Origin: Cohnella ginsengisoli
GTDB taxonomy: Bacteria; Bacillota; Bacilli; Paenibacillales; Paenibacillaceae
Direction of reading: 5' to 3'
Assembly (NCBI RefSeq): GCF_029525555.1
Contig: NZ_JAPDHZ010000006.1
Location: 558,001 to 622,000, forward strand
DNA: 64,000 nt
Under the pieces are notes generated by a model. It did no database searches, had not been told where the DNA came from, and was given only the letters and a program-made list of their open reading frames with translations. The position numbers were made by a program, and so were the translations under genes. Each line of letters begins with the position of its first letter. Position 1 is the first letter of the stretch. Positions 54,660-63,231 of this stretch are shown here, piece after piece.

Positions 54660-55986
54660 ATGCGAAATCGGAATGGACAAGCCGAACCTAACAAAGAGGC
54701 GCATTCGGAACATCGTGAAAACCGCGGGGGCAAGCGGAATGGCTTATTCAAGCGAGGTAAAGGAGGAAGCGTGCAATCGGCGGGCTTGTGGCTCATTTTG
54801 GCTTTTGGCACAGGCGCATTGATCGCGAGCTGGTCATGGGCGGAACGGCACGCAAGCGAAAGGAATCCCGTTCCGGTCATTGAAGAAAGCCCGGCGGTTG
54901 TCACGAACGGCGCAACTTCGGCGAAAGAGAGGACGAATCGCGGCGGCGTGCCTGCCCAATCGTCCGTTAAGGACGGTAAGGCTTCTGATGGAAAAGCCGA
55001 TGCCGAAGCGTCGGAACCGCCAAAAATATCAGATAAGGCTGGCGGGGCGTTGTCTGCTTTAGACGCCGCTCGGGGGGCTTCAGGCCGAGTTAAAAGACAG
55101 CACCCTCGTCGTTCGGGTCTATCTGTCGGACGACAAACGGATCGAACGCGCCGGATTGGAGACGTACGTGAAGGGCGTCGTGGCGGCGGAGATGCCGACG
55201 GACTTCGCGCCGGCCGCGCTGGAGGCGCAGGCGATCGCGGCGCGCACGTATTTGATCCGCCGCCTGTGGAACGAGGACCGGTCGGGCGTTCCCGTTCGCG
55301 GCGCGGACGTGACGGACACGGTGACGCATCAAGTCTATCGATCCAAGGCGGAGATGGACAAGCTTAAAGAGACGGATCCGAAGGCGTGGACGGCGGTGGA
55401 CGAAGCGGTGCGGCGGACGCGGGGGATCGTCATGGTTTACGAAGGCGTGCCCATTGAATCTCTTTACTTTGCCAGCAGCAACGGGTTTACGGAAAACGCC
55501 AAGGACGTTTTCCATGCCGATCTGCCTTACCTGGTATCGGTGAGCAGCCCGTGGGACCGCGAAGATTCGCCCCGCGCCGAGGAAACCGTAGAGATGAAGC
55601 TCAGCGAATTCTACCGCAAGCTTGGCGTCAAGTCGCTCGCCGCGCTGACGGGCCTCGGCAAACGGCCGGCGGCCGTCATTAACGGTTGGACGGAAGGGAA
55701 GCGGGTGAGCACGGCGACCGTCGGCGGCAAGACGATGTCGGGAACCGAGGTTCGCAGACTGCTAGGGCTGCGGTCCGCCGCCTTCGATTGGAAGATCGAG
55801 AAAGGGAAGGCTACGATAACGACGTACGGCAGCGGGCACGGCGTCGGCATGAGCCAGTGGGGCGCCGAAGGCATGGCGAAGACCGGCGCGACCGCCGCGG
55901 ATATCGTGCTTCACTACTATACGGGCGTCCAATTGAAGACGCTGACCGCGCTTCAGTCCGCGCGCGCCGAGACTGCTAAGCTATAA
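54660..55986 (+). CDS. spoIID: Stage II sporulation protein D (frame broken at a 6-G run)
   Basis: Lytic transglycosylase of the DMP (SpoIID-SpoIIM-SpoIIP) machine that drives engulfment in the mother cell. Cytoplasmic leader, one membrane helix (GLWLILAFGTGALIASWSW), polar linker, then the SpoIID domain. The break is at G run 55072-55077; one base fewer gives AARGLQAELKDSTLVVRVYL and 441 residues in all. Catalytic glutamate region LETYVKGVVAAEMPTDFAPA, then ALEAQAIAARTYLIRR, and the C-terminal SGHGVGMSQWGAEGMA are intact. ATG 54660 has GGAGG at 54654-54658. A CATAGATT at 54607-54614 could be a sigma-E -10 box. Confidence 0.9.
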
Positions 55987-56011
55987 ATCCCTTAATCTTG
56001 CAAAAAGGCAG

Positions 56012-56039
56012 GTTTAAAAAACTATCACCTGGCAACACT
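56012..56039 (+). promoter_or_regulatory. Sigma-F-type promoter of spoIIQ
   Basis: GTTTA (56012-56016), 14 bp, GGCAACACT (56031-56039). It has the same architecture as the spoIIR promoter in this window. Confidence 0.7.
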
Positions 56040-56060
56040 CTGTTACTGAGGTGATAAAAA

Positions 56061-56801
56061 ATGAGTGATTCAAACAAACCAAACGGCAAGATCGAACCAA
56101 GCAGTACGAGAAGTGTCGTCAGCGCGTCGTCCAGGCCTTCGGCAACAAAAAGGTTTTTCGCCAAGCGGTGGGTATTCCCCGCCATGTACATGGCCGCAGC
56201 GGCAATCATCGTAACGATCCTCTGGCTGAACGCCAGCTCGGGAACGAGCGGCAAGCCGAAGGACGAAGCGAGCTCCGCCAGCGTCCAACAGGATGTCGGG
56301 GCGGGCGGTCCAACCGCCGAGGATCCGGATGCGCTGCCCGTCGCGGCAAACGGCGAGACGCTCGCCTGGCCTGTGACCAACCGGGACGCGATGTCCGTGT
56401 CCATGCCGTACTTCAACGAGAACGGCACGGAAGAAGAGCAGGCGGCCGCCATGGTGCAGCATGACAACTCGTTCACGCCGCATACGGCCATCGATCTCGC
56501 GAGCAAAGACGGCAAGGCGTTCGACGTCAAGGCGGCCATGAGCGGCGAAGTGACGGTAGCGGAGCAGACGCCGCAAAACGGTTACGAGATTAATATCAAG
56601 CATCCGAACGGTCTCGTCACCGTCTACCAAAGCTTGGCCGAGCTCAAGGTCAAGGTGGGAGATTCGGTCAAGCAAGGCGACGTGCTCGGCACGGCGGGCG
56701 TCAGCGAAGTGGAGAAGGACGAAGGCGTCCACGTCCACTTCGCGGTCAAGAGCAACAGCCAGACCGTCGATCCGGCTTCGCTGATCGAAGATCAACAATA
56801 A
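56061..56801 (+). CDS. spoIIQ: Stage II sporulation protein Q (LytM/M23 domain)
   Basis: Forespore membrane protein that with SpoIIIAH forms the channel and ratchet across the engulfment space. 246 residues: basic N-terminus, one membrane helix (WVFPAMYMAAAAIIVTILWL), linker and a C-terminal LytM domain. Unlike the degenerate B. subtilis protein, both zinc motifs appear complete: HTAIDLASKDGKAF (HxxxD) and GVHVHFAVKS (HxH). The neighbours spoIID and spoIIID and the sigma-F-type promoter support the identity. Confidence 0.92.
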   Translation: MSDSNKPNGKIEPSSTRSVVSASSRPSATKRFFAKRWVFPAMYMAAAAIIVTILWLNASSGTSGKPKDEASSASVQQDVGAGGPTAEDPDALPVAANGETLAWPVTNRDAMSVSMPYFNENGTEEEQAAAMVQHDNSFTPHTAIDLASKDGKAFDVKAAMSGEVTVAEQTPQNGYEINIKHPNGLVTVYQSLAELKVKVGDSVKQGDVLGTAGVSEVEKDEGVHVHFAVKSNSQTVDPASLIEDQQ

Positions 56802-56812
56802 TCTGGTTCCTA

Positions 56813-56867
56813 AGACAGGGTTGTCCCGGCGCGCGGAGACGCGCAAGGGCAACCCTGTCTATTTTTA
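56813..56867 (+). terminator. Terminator after spoIIQ
   Basis: AGACAGGGTTGTCCC pairs with GGGCAACCCTGTCT, followed by ATTTTT. Confidence 0.9.
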
Positions 56868-56964
56868 CAATTTAGTAGCTGACCAAATGATGGTATTTGT
56901 GTTACGATAGTACCATAATTGATACTACGGAAGATCTATCGACTTGAGAGAGGACGCGTGATAG

Positions 56965-58107
56965 ATGAAGCTCGTGACTGTAGACGAACTTCACCCCGGC
57001 GACGTGTTGGACAGGCCGGTATACGGTAAAAACGGATTGGTCATGCTCGAAGCCGGCACGGAGCTGACGGCGCAATACATAGATAGATTGCAGCTCCTCG
57101 GTTTTCAGTCGGTCGCCCTTGGCAAGCGCGGCGCGGCGGCCGAAGCGCTCATCGCTTCCCGCATGAAGGTTCGGCCCGACGAGAAGGTTCGCGACCTGAC
57201 CGAGATCGAGCTGCTGCGCGCCGATCCGGTCCAGCTTCAGGAGACGCATCATAGCCTGATCCGCTTTTTGGAGACGGAAGAAAACTTCAGCAGGCTCGCC
57301 CTGCCTCACGCAGAGCTTGAGAACTTCAAGCGGGGGTACCGGGAGCGCCTGCTCTCTGCGGTTAGCCATCGGGCGGTGGCCGAGGAGCTCAGCGTGCTGA
57401 GACAAACCGATGAATCGCTATTCGAGCACGCGCTGCAGGTATCGCTCATGTCGGGGGTGATCGGCGCGTCTAGCGGGATGGACGCGAATGCCCAGTACGA
57501 GCTAGGCATCGGCGCACTGCTATTCGACGTCGGCATGACGCGGATCTCGCCCGAGCTGCTCCAAGCCAAGCGCAGGCTCACGGACGCGGAGATGGCGGCG
57601 GTCAAGCAGCATACGACACTCGGTTACCATGCGCTCGGGCGCATGCGGGAGGTTCCCGATGCGGCGGCCAAGTGCGCGCTGCTGCACCACGAGCGCTATC
57701 GGGGAGACGGCTATCCGTACGGAATCGCGCAGGACAAGATCCCGGACATGGCGCAGATCGTCGGCCTGGCCGACGTGTTCGACGCGCTCCTCTCGCCGCG
57801 CCATTACCGCGATCCTTATCCGCCATGCGAGGCGATGGAATATATGTTCGCCGCCGGCAATTACGAGTTCGGCATCGGCATCGTACGTTCGTTCCTCAAA
57901 AACCTCACGATCTTCCCGACGGGCATGGCCGTGGTCCTCAGCAGCGGACAGACGGCGATCGTCAAGGATACGGAGGGGCGGCCGGCGCACAAGCCGGTCG
58001 TACTGGTCGTACGCGAGGCTGACGGCCGCGTGCCGTCTCCGTACGAGATCGATCTCCATGAAAACGCTCGCATCTACGTATCCCGCGCCGTGCAGGTCAA
58101 GGGATGA
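56965..58107 (+). CDS. HD-GYP domain protein with degenerate HD motif
   Basis: 380 residues. HD-GYP proteins hydrolyse cyclic di-GMP. The domain lies at about residues 140-290: SLFEHALQVSLMSGVIG, then GIGALLFDVGMTRISPELLQ where the HD pair should be, KQHTTLGYHALGRM, LLHHERYRGDGYPYGIAQDK (the GYP region) and GLADVFDALLSPRHYR. The metal-binding histidine of HD is replaced by phenylalanine (Phe187-Asp188), while the other ligands look present. Activity is therefore doubtful. An N-terminal domain (VDELHPGDVLDRPVYGKNGL) resembles that of other Bacillales HD-GYP proteins. Confidence 0.88.
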   Translation: MKLVTVDELHPGDVLDRPVYGKNGLVMLEAGTELTAQYIDRLQLLGFQSVALGKRGAAAEALIASRMKVRPDEKVRDLTEIELLRADPVQLQETHHSLIRFLETEENFSRLALPHAELENFKRGYRERLLSAVSHRAVAEELSVLRQTDESLFEHALQVSLMSGVIGASSGMDANAQYELGIGALLFDVGMTRISPELLQAKRRLTDAEMAAVKQHTTLGYHALGRMREVPDAAAKCALLHHERYRGDGYPYGIAQDKIPDMAQIVGLADVFDALLSPRHYRDPYPPCEAMEYMFAAGNYEFGIGIVRSFLKNLTIFPTGMAVVLSSGQTAIVKDTEGRPAHKPVVLVVREADGRVPSPYEIDLHENARIYVSRAVQVKG

Positions 58108-58139
58108 GCGGGCGGCGACCCAAGCTATGGATTACGCTG

Positions 58140-58168
58140 GACGGGCCTTTGGGCTCGTCTTTTTTTGC
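58140..58168 (+). terminator. Terminator after the HD-GYP gene
   Basis: GACGGGCC-TTTG-GGCTCGTC followed by eight T. Confidence 0.88.
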
Positions 58169-58255
58169 GTTTATTAGGACGCCATAGAAGTCCATTTGAC
58201 CCATAAGCCCCGCCCTCTGCGGACTTTATAGGCTTGTCAGGCTTGGTTACAAAGA

Positions 58256-58281
58256 ATAAGTGAACGTCCCCCTCATATACT
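58256..58281 (+). promoter_or_regulatory. Sigma-E-type promoter of spoIIID
   Basis: ATA (58256-58258), 15 bp, CATATACT (58274-58281), close to the mother-cell sigma-E -10 CATACAAT; spoIIID is a known sigma-E target. Confidence 0.55.
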
Positions 58282-58313
58282 GTACCAATCAATCAGAGCA
58301 GGGAGGCGGGAGC

Positions 58314-58640
58314 GTGCACGATTACATCAAAGAACGGACCATCAAGATCGGCCGCAGCATCGTGGAGACGCGCAATACGGTTCGTACCATCGCCAAGGAA
58401 TTCGGCGTCTCCAAGAGCACGGTGCACAAAGATCTGACCGAGCGTCTGCCGGAGATCAATCCGGACCTGGCCGATCAGGTCAAGCACATCCTCGAGTACC
58501 ACAAGTCGATCCGGCATCTGCGGGGCGGGGAGGCGACCAAGATCAAGTACAAAAAAGACGACGATCAAGAAGCGGGAAGTATTCGCGGTCGCAAAAGCGT
58601 AAATTTTGTCATATCGTTAGAAATGTTAGAGGATTTTTAG
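58314..58640 (+). CDS. spoIIID: Sporulation transcriptional regulator SpoIIID
   Basis: Small helix-turn-helix protein that switches many sigma-E and sigma-K genes in the mother cell. From GTG 58314 (GGGAGG upstream) it begins MHDYIKERTIKIGRSIVETR and has the DNA-binding helix region AKEFGVSKSTVHKDLTERLP and KSIRHLRGGEATKIKYKKDD, almost the B. subtilis sequence. It is 108 residues against 93 in B. subtilis: the end differs and is longer (RGRKSVNFVISLEMLEDF). mbl follows, the conserved order. Confidence 0.95.
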   Translation: MHDYIKERTIKIGRSIVETRNTVRTIAKEFGVSKSTVHKDLTERLPEINPDLADQVKHILEYHKSIRHLRGGEATKIKYKKDDDQEAGSIRGRKSVNFVISLEMLEDF

Positions 58641-58694
58641 AAATCATGGCGAATACTTAAAGGAATATCTATGCGTTGGAGGCTTGTTTTTCAT

Positions 58695-59690
58695 ATGTTC
58701 AGCAAAGACATCGGAATCGACTTGGGCACGGCGAACGTCTCCATCCACATTAAAGGCAAGGGCGTCGTGCTCGACGAGCCTTCCGTTGTCGCGATAGAGA
58801 ACGACACCCGCAGGGTGCTGGCCGTCGGGGAGGATGCGCGCCGGATGGTCGGCCGCACCCCGGCAATATCATCGCGATCCGCCCGCTGAAGGACGGCGTC
58901 ATCGCCGACTTCGAAGTTACGGACATGATGCTGAAGGCGTTCATTCAGCGGGTCGGAGGCCGCAGCTGGTACGGGCGTCCGCGCATCCTGATCTGCGCGC
59001 CCACCAACATCACCTCGGTCGAGCAAAAAGCGATCCGCGAGGCCGCGGAGCGTAGCGGAGCGAAGGAAGTCTTTCTGGAGGAAGAGCCCAAGGCGGCCGC
59101 GATCGGCGCCGGCATGGATATCTTCCAGCCAAGCGGCAATATGGTCGTGGACATCGGCGGCGGCACGACCGACGTCGCGGTACTGTCCATGGGGGGATGT
59201 CGTGACCGCCTCGTCGCTCAAGGTTGCCGGAGACAAATTCGATGCCGCCATCATGCGGTATATCAAAAATAAATACAAGCTGCTCATCGGCGAGCGGACA
59301 AGCGAAGACATCAAGATCAAGATCGGCACCGTCTATACCGGCGGCCGGAAGGAAGAAATGGATATTCGGGGCCGGGACATGGTCTCGGGATTGCCGCTCA
59401 CCGTGACGATTCACGCGGACGAGGTCCGCGAGGCGCTATGGGAGCCCGTATCGTCCATCGTCGCTTCCGCCAAGGCCGTGCTGGAGCGGACGCCGCCGGA
59501 GCTGTCGGCCGACATCATTGACCGCGGCGTCATTTTAACGGGCGGCGGCGCGCTGCTGGACGGGCTCGACGCCCTGCTGGCGGACGAGCTCAAAGTGCCC
59601 GTGCTGATCGCAGAAGACCCGATGCACTGCGTCGTCAAGGGAACGGGCATCATGCTCGACCACCTCGACAAGATGGCGCGCCGCAAGTAG
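58695..59690 (+). CDS. mbl: MreB-like actin Mbl (two compensating frame breaks)
   Basis: Bacterial actin that guides peptidoglycan synthesis along the cell cylinder. Starts MFSKDIGIDLGTANVSIHIK. In the given sequence a C is missing in 58858-58861 (five are needed for GRTPGNIIAIRPLKDG) and there is an extra G in 59191-59196 (five are needed for VLSMGDVVTASSLKVAG). The two errors cancel, so 331 residues, the normal length, result. Actin motifs intact: IGIDLGTANV, VDIGGGTTDVAVLS and ILTGGGALLDGLDALLADEL. A 331-bp stretch in the middle is out of frame as given. Confidence 0.92.
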
Positions 59691-59720
59691 CTTTCTTACA
59701 ACGGGAGGGAACAACGCAAC

Positions 59721-60587
59721 ATGATCAGAGGATTGTATACGGCGGCTGCCGGGATGATCGCGGAGCAGCGCAGGCACGATACGGTGACGAACAACGTGGC
59801 CAACTTGAATACGCCCGGCTACAAGGGCGTTAATTCGGTGAACCGGGCATTTCCCGAGATGCTCATCTCGCTGATGGGCAGCCCGGACGACACGAAGGGC
59901 ACGATCGGCAAATTGAATACGGGCGTATTCGCCGAGGAGAGCCTCATCAACCTGAGCCAGGGCGACCTGAACGAGACGGGACGCAGCCAGGACCTGGCGC
60001 TCGTGTCGGACATCCTCGTCGACGGACAAGCCTTCGACGACTCCGGCAAGTTCGTGGACGCGAACGGCAACGTCACCTACCAGCCGCAGGCGCTGTTCAC
60101 CGTGCAGAACGCGGACGGCGAGCGCCGGTACACCCGCGACGGCGGATTCCGCACGACGGCAGACGGCACGTTGGTTACTCCCGACGGGATGCAAGTGCTC
60201 GGCGTGGACGGACAGGCGATTCGCGTGGACGGCACTTGGGACAACGTACAGGTCACGTCCGACGGACGCCTGATCGACAAGGAGACCCAGCAGCCGCTGG
60301 CCGGCAACCCGGCGCTCTTGCTCACCGAGGTGAACGACCCGAACCAGCTCGTACGCCAGGGCGACGGCAAGTACGTATACGCGGGCGACGCGAACGGGCT
60401 GCGTCAGGTGCAGGCGGGCGAGCGCGTAGAGATCAAGCAGGGTTACCTCGAGCGCTCCAACGTGGACGCCTCGCAGTCGATGGTCGACATGATGAGCGCG
60501 CTGCGCGCTTACGAGGCGAACCAGAAGATCGTCCAATACTATGACCGCAGCCTGGACAAAGCGGTCAACGACGTCGGCAAAGTATAA
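59721..60587 (+). CDS. flhO: Flagellar hook-basal body rod-like protein FlhO
   Basis: FlgG/FlgF-type rod protein. 288 residues with the family's N-terminal motif MIRGLYTAAAGMIAEQRRHD and TVTNNVANLNTPGYKGVNSV, and the C-terminal pairing helix SQSMVDMMSALRAYEANQKI. Secreted by the flagellar export apparatus without a signal peptide. GGGAGG before the ATG. Tandem with flhP 21 bp downstream, after mbl, the Bacillales order. The partner flagellar genes are not in the window. Confidence 0.93.
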   Translation: MIRGLYTAAAGMIAEQRRHDTVTNNVANLNTPGYKGVNSVNRAFPEMLISLMGSPDDTKGTIGKLNTGVFAEESLINLSQGDLNETGRSQDLALVSDILVDGQAFDDSGKFVDANGNVTYQPQALFTVQNADGERRYTRDGGFRTTADGTLVTPDGMQVLGVDGQAIRVDGTWDNVQVTSDGRLIDKETQQPLAGNPALLLTEVNDPNQLVRQGDGKYVYAGDANGLRQVQAGERVEIKQGYLERSNVDASQSMVDMMSALRAYEANQKIVQYYDRSLDKAVNDVGKV

Positions 60588-60608
60588 TAAAAGCGAAGGG
60601 GAATCGAG

Positions 60609-61454
60609 ATGAACAACTCCATCGTCAGCGCAGCCGCGTCCATGGGCGCTCTCCAACAGAAGCTGGACGTACTCGCCGACAATATCGCCAACGCCAATAC
60701 GAAGGGCTACAAGCGCAAGAGCACGGTGTTCGAGGACATCCTCACGAACATCCAGCCGCACGAAAAATCGTTCGAGCTGCCGGGCCGCCGGTCGCCGCTG
60801 GGCTTCACGCAAGGCTGGGGCGCGCGCGTCGTCGGCCAACAGATCGACATGACCCAGGGCGCCATGCAGCAGACCGACAGCCTGACCGATCTCGCGATCG
60901 CCGGCAACGCCTTGTTCGAAGTGCGCTCGGGCGGCACGCTCGACAGCGCGCGCGCCTTCACGAGACAAGGCGCCTTCCAGCTGTCGCCGACGGCCCAGGG
61001 CGACAGCCTGCTCACGACGGCCGAGGGCTATCCCGTCGTCGCCGTGAATACGAACGGCCAGGATACGTTCGTGCGCGTGCCGAACAACTATGAGATGATC
61101 GTAGGCGCCGACGGCAAGCTGACCGCCCGTTCTTCCGACGGCAACGAGTCGATCGAGCTGGGCACCCTGCGGCTGGTCGAGGTCAACAAGCCCGAGCTGC
61201 TGCAAGCGGTCGCGGACAACCTGTACGGCGTGCCTTCCGACGTGAACGTAGCGGACGTCGTAGCGAACGTCGTCGCCAGGCCCGACGAGGCGGGCGGCGT
61301 CGCGATTCGCCAGGGCTTCCTCGAGGAGTCCAACGTCAGCCTGGTGGACGAAATGGCTGATCTCGTCAACGTCCAGCGCGCCTACCAGCTCAGCGCGAGG
61401 GCGCTCAGCTCCGGCGACCAGATGTCCCAGATGGCAGCCAATCTCCGCGCCTGA
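60609..61454 (+). CDS. flhP: Flagellar hook-basal body rod-like protein FlhP
   Basis: Second FlgG/FlgF-type protein, 281 residues. N-terminal MNNSIVSAAASMGALQQKLD, then VLADNIANANTKGYKRKSTV; C-terminal VSLVDEMADLVNVQRAYQLS with the conserved helix. About the same length as FlhO and likely from an old tandem duplication; the two pair in the distal rod of Bacillales. In the same transcript as flhO. A GC-rich inverted repeat lies downstream at 61467-61507. Confidence 0.93.
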   Translation: MNNSIVSAAASMGALQQKLDVLADNIANANTKGYKRKSTVFEDILTNIQPHEKSFELPGRRSPLGFTQGWGARVVGQQIDMTQGAMQQTDSLTDLAIAGNALFEVRSGGTLDSARAFTRQGAFQLSPTAQGDSLLTTAEGYPVVAVNTNGQDTFVRVPNNYEMIVGADGKLTARSSDGNESIELGTLRLVEVNKPELLQAVADNLYGVPSDVNVADVVANVVARPDEAGGVAIRQGFLEESNVSLVDEMADLVNVQRAYQLSARALSSGDQMSQMAANLRA

Positions 61455-61466
61455 CGCGGCTTGACG

Positions 61467-61507
61467 ACCGGCGGCGGGCCGGCGCTTTAGCGTGCCCCGC
61501 TGCCGGT
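61467..61507 (+). other. GC-rich hairpin after flhP
   Basis: ACCGGCGGCGGG and CCCGCTGCCGGT form a 12-bp stem with one mismatch, no T run. Possibly a Rho-independent-like or stabilising structure. Confidence 0.45.
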
Positions 61508-61598
61508 CCGCTTGCGCAATTCCGACCCAAAGCTTAGAATAAATTGACTCGAACGCAAAGCATTTTTCGAGCTTCTTTATTCTGAAGGAGGATCTACC

Positions 61599-61832
61599 GT
61601 GTCAGCGACGAAGCGTCCGACGGACAAGAAGCAGCGATCCGCAGGACGGCTCATGATGCTGATCGTTTGGACCAGCGTCAAGATTGTGTTCATCCCGTTA
61701 CTGTGCATCGTGGCGCTCCTGGCCGGGCTTGGTATCGGATACGTAGTGCTCGGCAAGCAGGAATGGTCGGACGTGTTCGACTGGAATACCTGGAAGCACA
61801 TGTACGATCTCATTTTCGAGGGCAGCCGTTAG
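61599..61832 (+). CDS. EpuA-like small membrane protein
   Basis: 77 residues: charged N-terminus (MSATKRPTDKKQRSAGRLMM), one strong membrane segment (IVFIPLLCIVALLAGLGIGY), then VVLGKQEWSDVFDWNTWKHM and YDLIFEG. Matches the EpuA (PF11772) family, sometimes labelled a DNA-directed RNA polymerase subunit beta associated protein; function unknown. It is found after the flagellar flhO/flhP pair in Paenibacillaceae. GTG start after AAGGAGGA, own terminator. Confidence 0.8.
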   Translation: MSATKRPTDKKQRSAGRLMMLIVWTSVKIVFIPLLCIVALLAGLGIGYVVLGKQEWSDVFDWNTWKHMYDLIFEGSR

Positions 61833-61903
61833 CGCAGCCGTTTGGATTGGAAAGACAGGCGTGCCCAGGCGCAGGCGCCGGTATGGAATGGACGACAAGG
61901 AGG

Positions 61904-61934
61904 CTCCCCGTCTTATGGCAAGGGGAGTTTTTTT
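61904..61934 (+). terminator. Terminator after the EpuA-like gene
   Basis: CTCCCC (61904-61909) pairs with GGGGAG (61922-61927), followed by seven T. Confidence 0.8.
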
Positions 61935-62011
61935 TATGCGTATTTGCGATACATATGGTATCATTGACCCGTGACAATCGAACGGGATTTTACCCGACGC
62001 GGGACTGGCGG

Positions 62012-62017
62012 TATAAT
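62012..62017 (+). promoter_or_regulatory. TATAAT box before the phosphatidyltransferase gene
   Basis: TATAAT at 62012-62017, about 64 bp before the gene, with no clear -35 at 16-18 bp. Confidence 0.4.
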
Positions 62018-62080
62018 AAAAGCTGACAACGGTCTTGCGATCGCGATCGCGGAGCCGATGGCGGAAATGGAGGCTCCGGC

Positions 62081-62599
62081 GTGAATGTGCCGAATCTGTT
62101 GACGATGTCCCGCTTTGTCCTGATCCCCGTCTTTCTGGCGCTTTATTTGGACGGACACCCTATATGGGCGTTGATCGTGGTGTTCGGAGCCGGGATTACC
62201 GACATGCTGGACGGCTATATCGCCAGGCGCAGCGGCCTCGTGACGCAAGTCGGCATTATGCTCGATCCGCTCGCGGACAAGCTCATGATGCTCGCCGTCG
62301 TCGGCGCGCTGCTGGCGCACGGAGAGATTCCCTGGTCCGCTGCGGGCGCGATGGCGTTCCGCGAGGTGGGGATGATCGCGACAGGCACGTACTTTCACTT
62401 CCGGGGCAAGCGGACGGTGCCCGCGAATTCGTTCGGCAAGTTGACGACCGTGATTTATTACCTTGCCATCGTGCTGCTGATTCTCGATCAGCCGGGAGGC
62501 GTCGTTGCGCTCTGGGTTGCCGTCGGCCTGTCGTTCGCGACTTCCTTCGTTTACTTTACTTCATTTAAAGAACTGAATGGCGAGACGAAGTCCGCTTAA
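62081..62599 (+). CDS. CDP-alcohol phosphatidyltransferase (PgsA-like)
   Basis: 172 residues, about five membrane segments. The family motif is complete: ITDMLDGYIARRSGLVTQVG followed by IMLDPLADK (D-G-x2-A-R-x8-G-x3-D-x3-D). It probably makes phosphatidylglycerophosphate or another phospholipid head group at the inner membrane; the exact alcohol cannot be read from the sequence. GTG 62081 start after GGAGGC. Stands between the EpuA-like and fabZ genes. Confidence 0.88.
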   Translation: MNVPNLLTMSRFVLIPVFLALYLDGHPIWALIVVFGAGITDMLDGYIARRSGLVTQVGIMLDPLADKLMMLAVVGALLAHGEIPWSAAGAMAFREVGMIATGTYFHFRGKRTVPANSFGKLTTVIYYLAIVLLILDQPGGVVALWVAVGLSFATSFVYFTSFKELNGETKSA

Positions 62600-62790
62600 G
62601 CGGACGCAGCCGACCTGAAGGATGACAAAAGGACTTGCCGCAGGGCCGCGCGGGAAGCGATCGGCACGGGAGGCAAGCCCTCTTATATTCAACCTTCGCG
62701 GCTGCAGGACGCGGAAGGATTATACATAGTATGGGCGCCGGGCCTCGCTGTTATTCCTTGGTCGCCGTACAATCGGAGGGAGTACTGTTC

Positions 62791-63231
62791 ATGCTCGACA
62801 TCAATCAAATTCAGGAAATCATTCCGCATCGCCAGCCGTTCCTGCTCATCGACCGAATCCTCGAGCTCGAGCCGGGCAAACGCGCGGTCGGACTCAAAAA
62901 CGTGACGATGAACGAACCGTATTTTGCCGGGCACTTCCCTGGATTCCCGGTCATGCCGGGCGTCCTGATCCTGGAGGCGCTCGCGCAAGTCGGCGCCACC
63001 GCGATCCTCGGACTCGAGGAAAACAAGGGGAAGATCGGCTTGTTCGCCGGCGTGGACGAGTTCCGCTGGCGGGGACAGGTGACGCCAGGGGACACGCTGA
63101 CGCTCGAGGTCGAGATTATCCGGCTGAAGGGACCCGTCGGCAAAGGACAGGCATCCGCCAAGGTGGACGGCAAGGTCGTCGCCGAAGGCGTGCTGATGTT
63201 CGCGCTGACCGATCCGGCGAAGGAGAGATGA
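62791..63231 (+). CDS. fabZ: 3-hydroxyacyl-ACP dehydratase FabZ
   Basis: Dehydrates beta-hydroxyacyl-ACP in fatty acid elongation. 146 residues from ATG 62791 (CGGAGGGAG upstream), the normal length; an upstream in-frame start would add a non-conserved leader. Motifs: IQEIIPHRQPFLLIDRILEL and the active-site HFPGFPVMPGVLILEALAQ with the catalytic His and Glu. Corresponds to B. subtilis ywpB, after flhP there. The 190 bp before it show no other gene. Confidence 0.96.
   Translation: MLDINQIQEIIPHRQPFLLIDRILELEPGKRAVGLKNVTMNEPYFAGHFPGFPVMPGVLILEALAQVGATAILGLEENKGKIGLFAGVDEFRWRGQVTPGDTLTLEVEIIRLKGPVGKGQASAKVDGKVVAEGVLMFALTDPAKER

Noticed and set aside
3932..59196. Programmed ribosomal frameshifting as the explanation of the broken genes
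   Set aside because: The affected genes share no function, the homologues do not need a shift, and the sites are plain homopolymers of all types (A, T, G, C) without a consistent slippery heptamer or pseudoknot.
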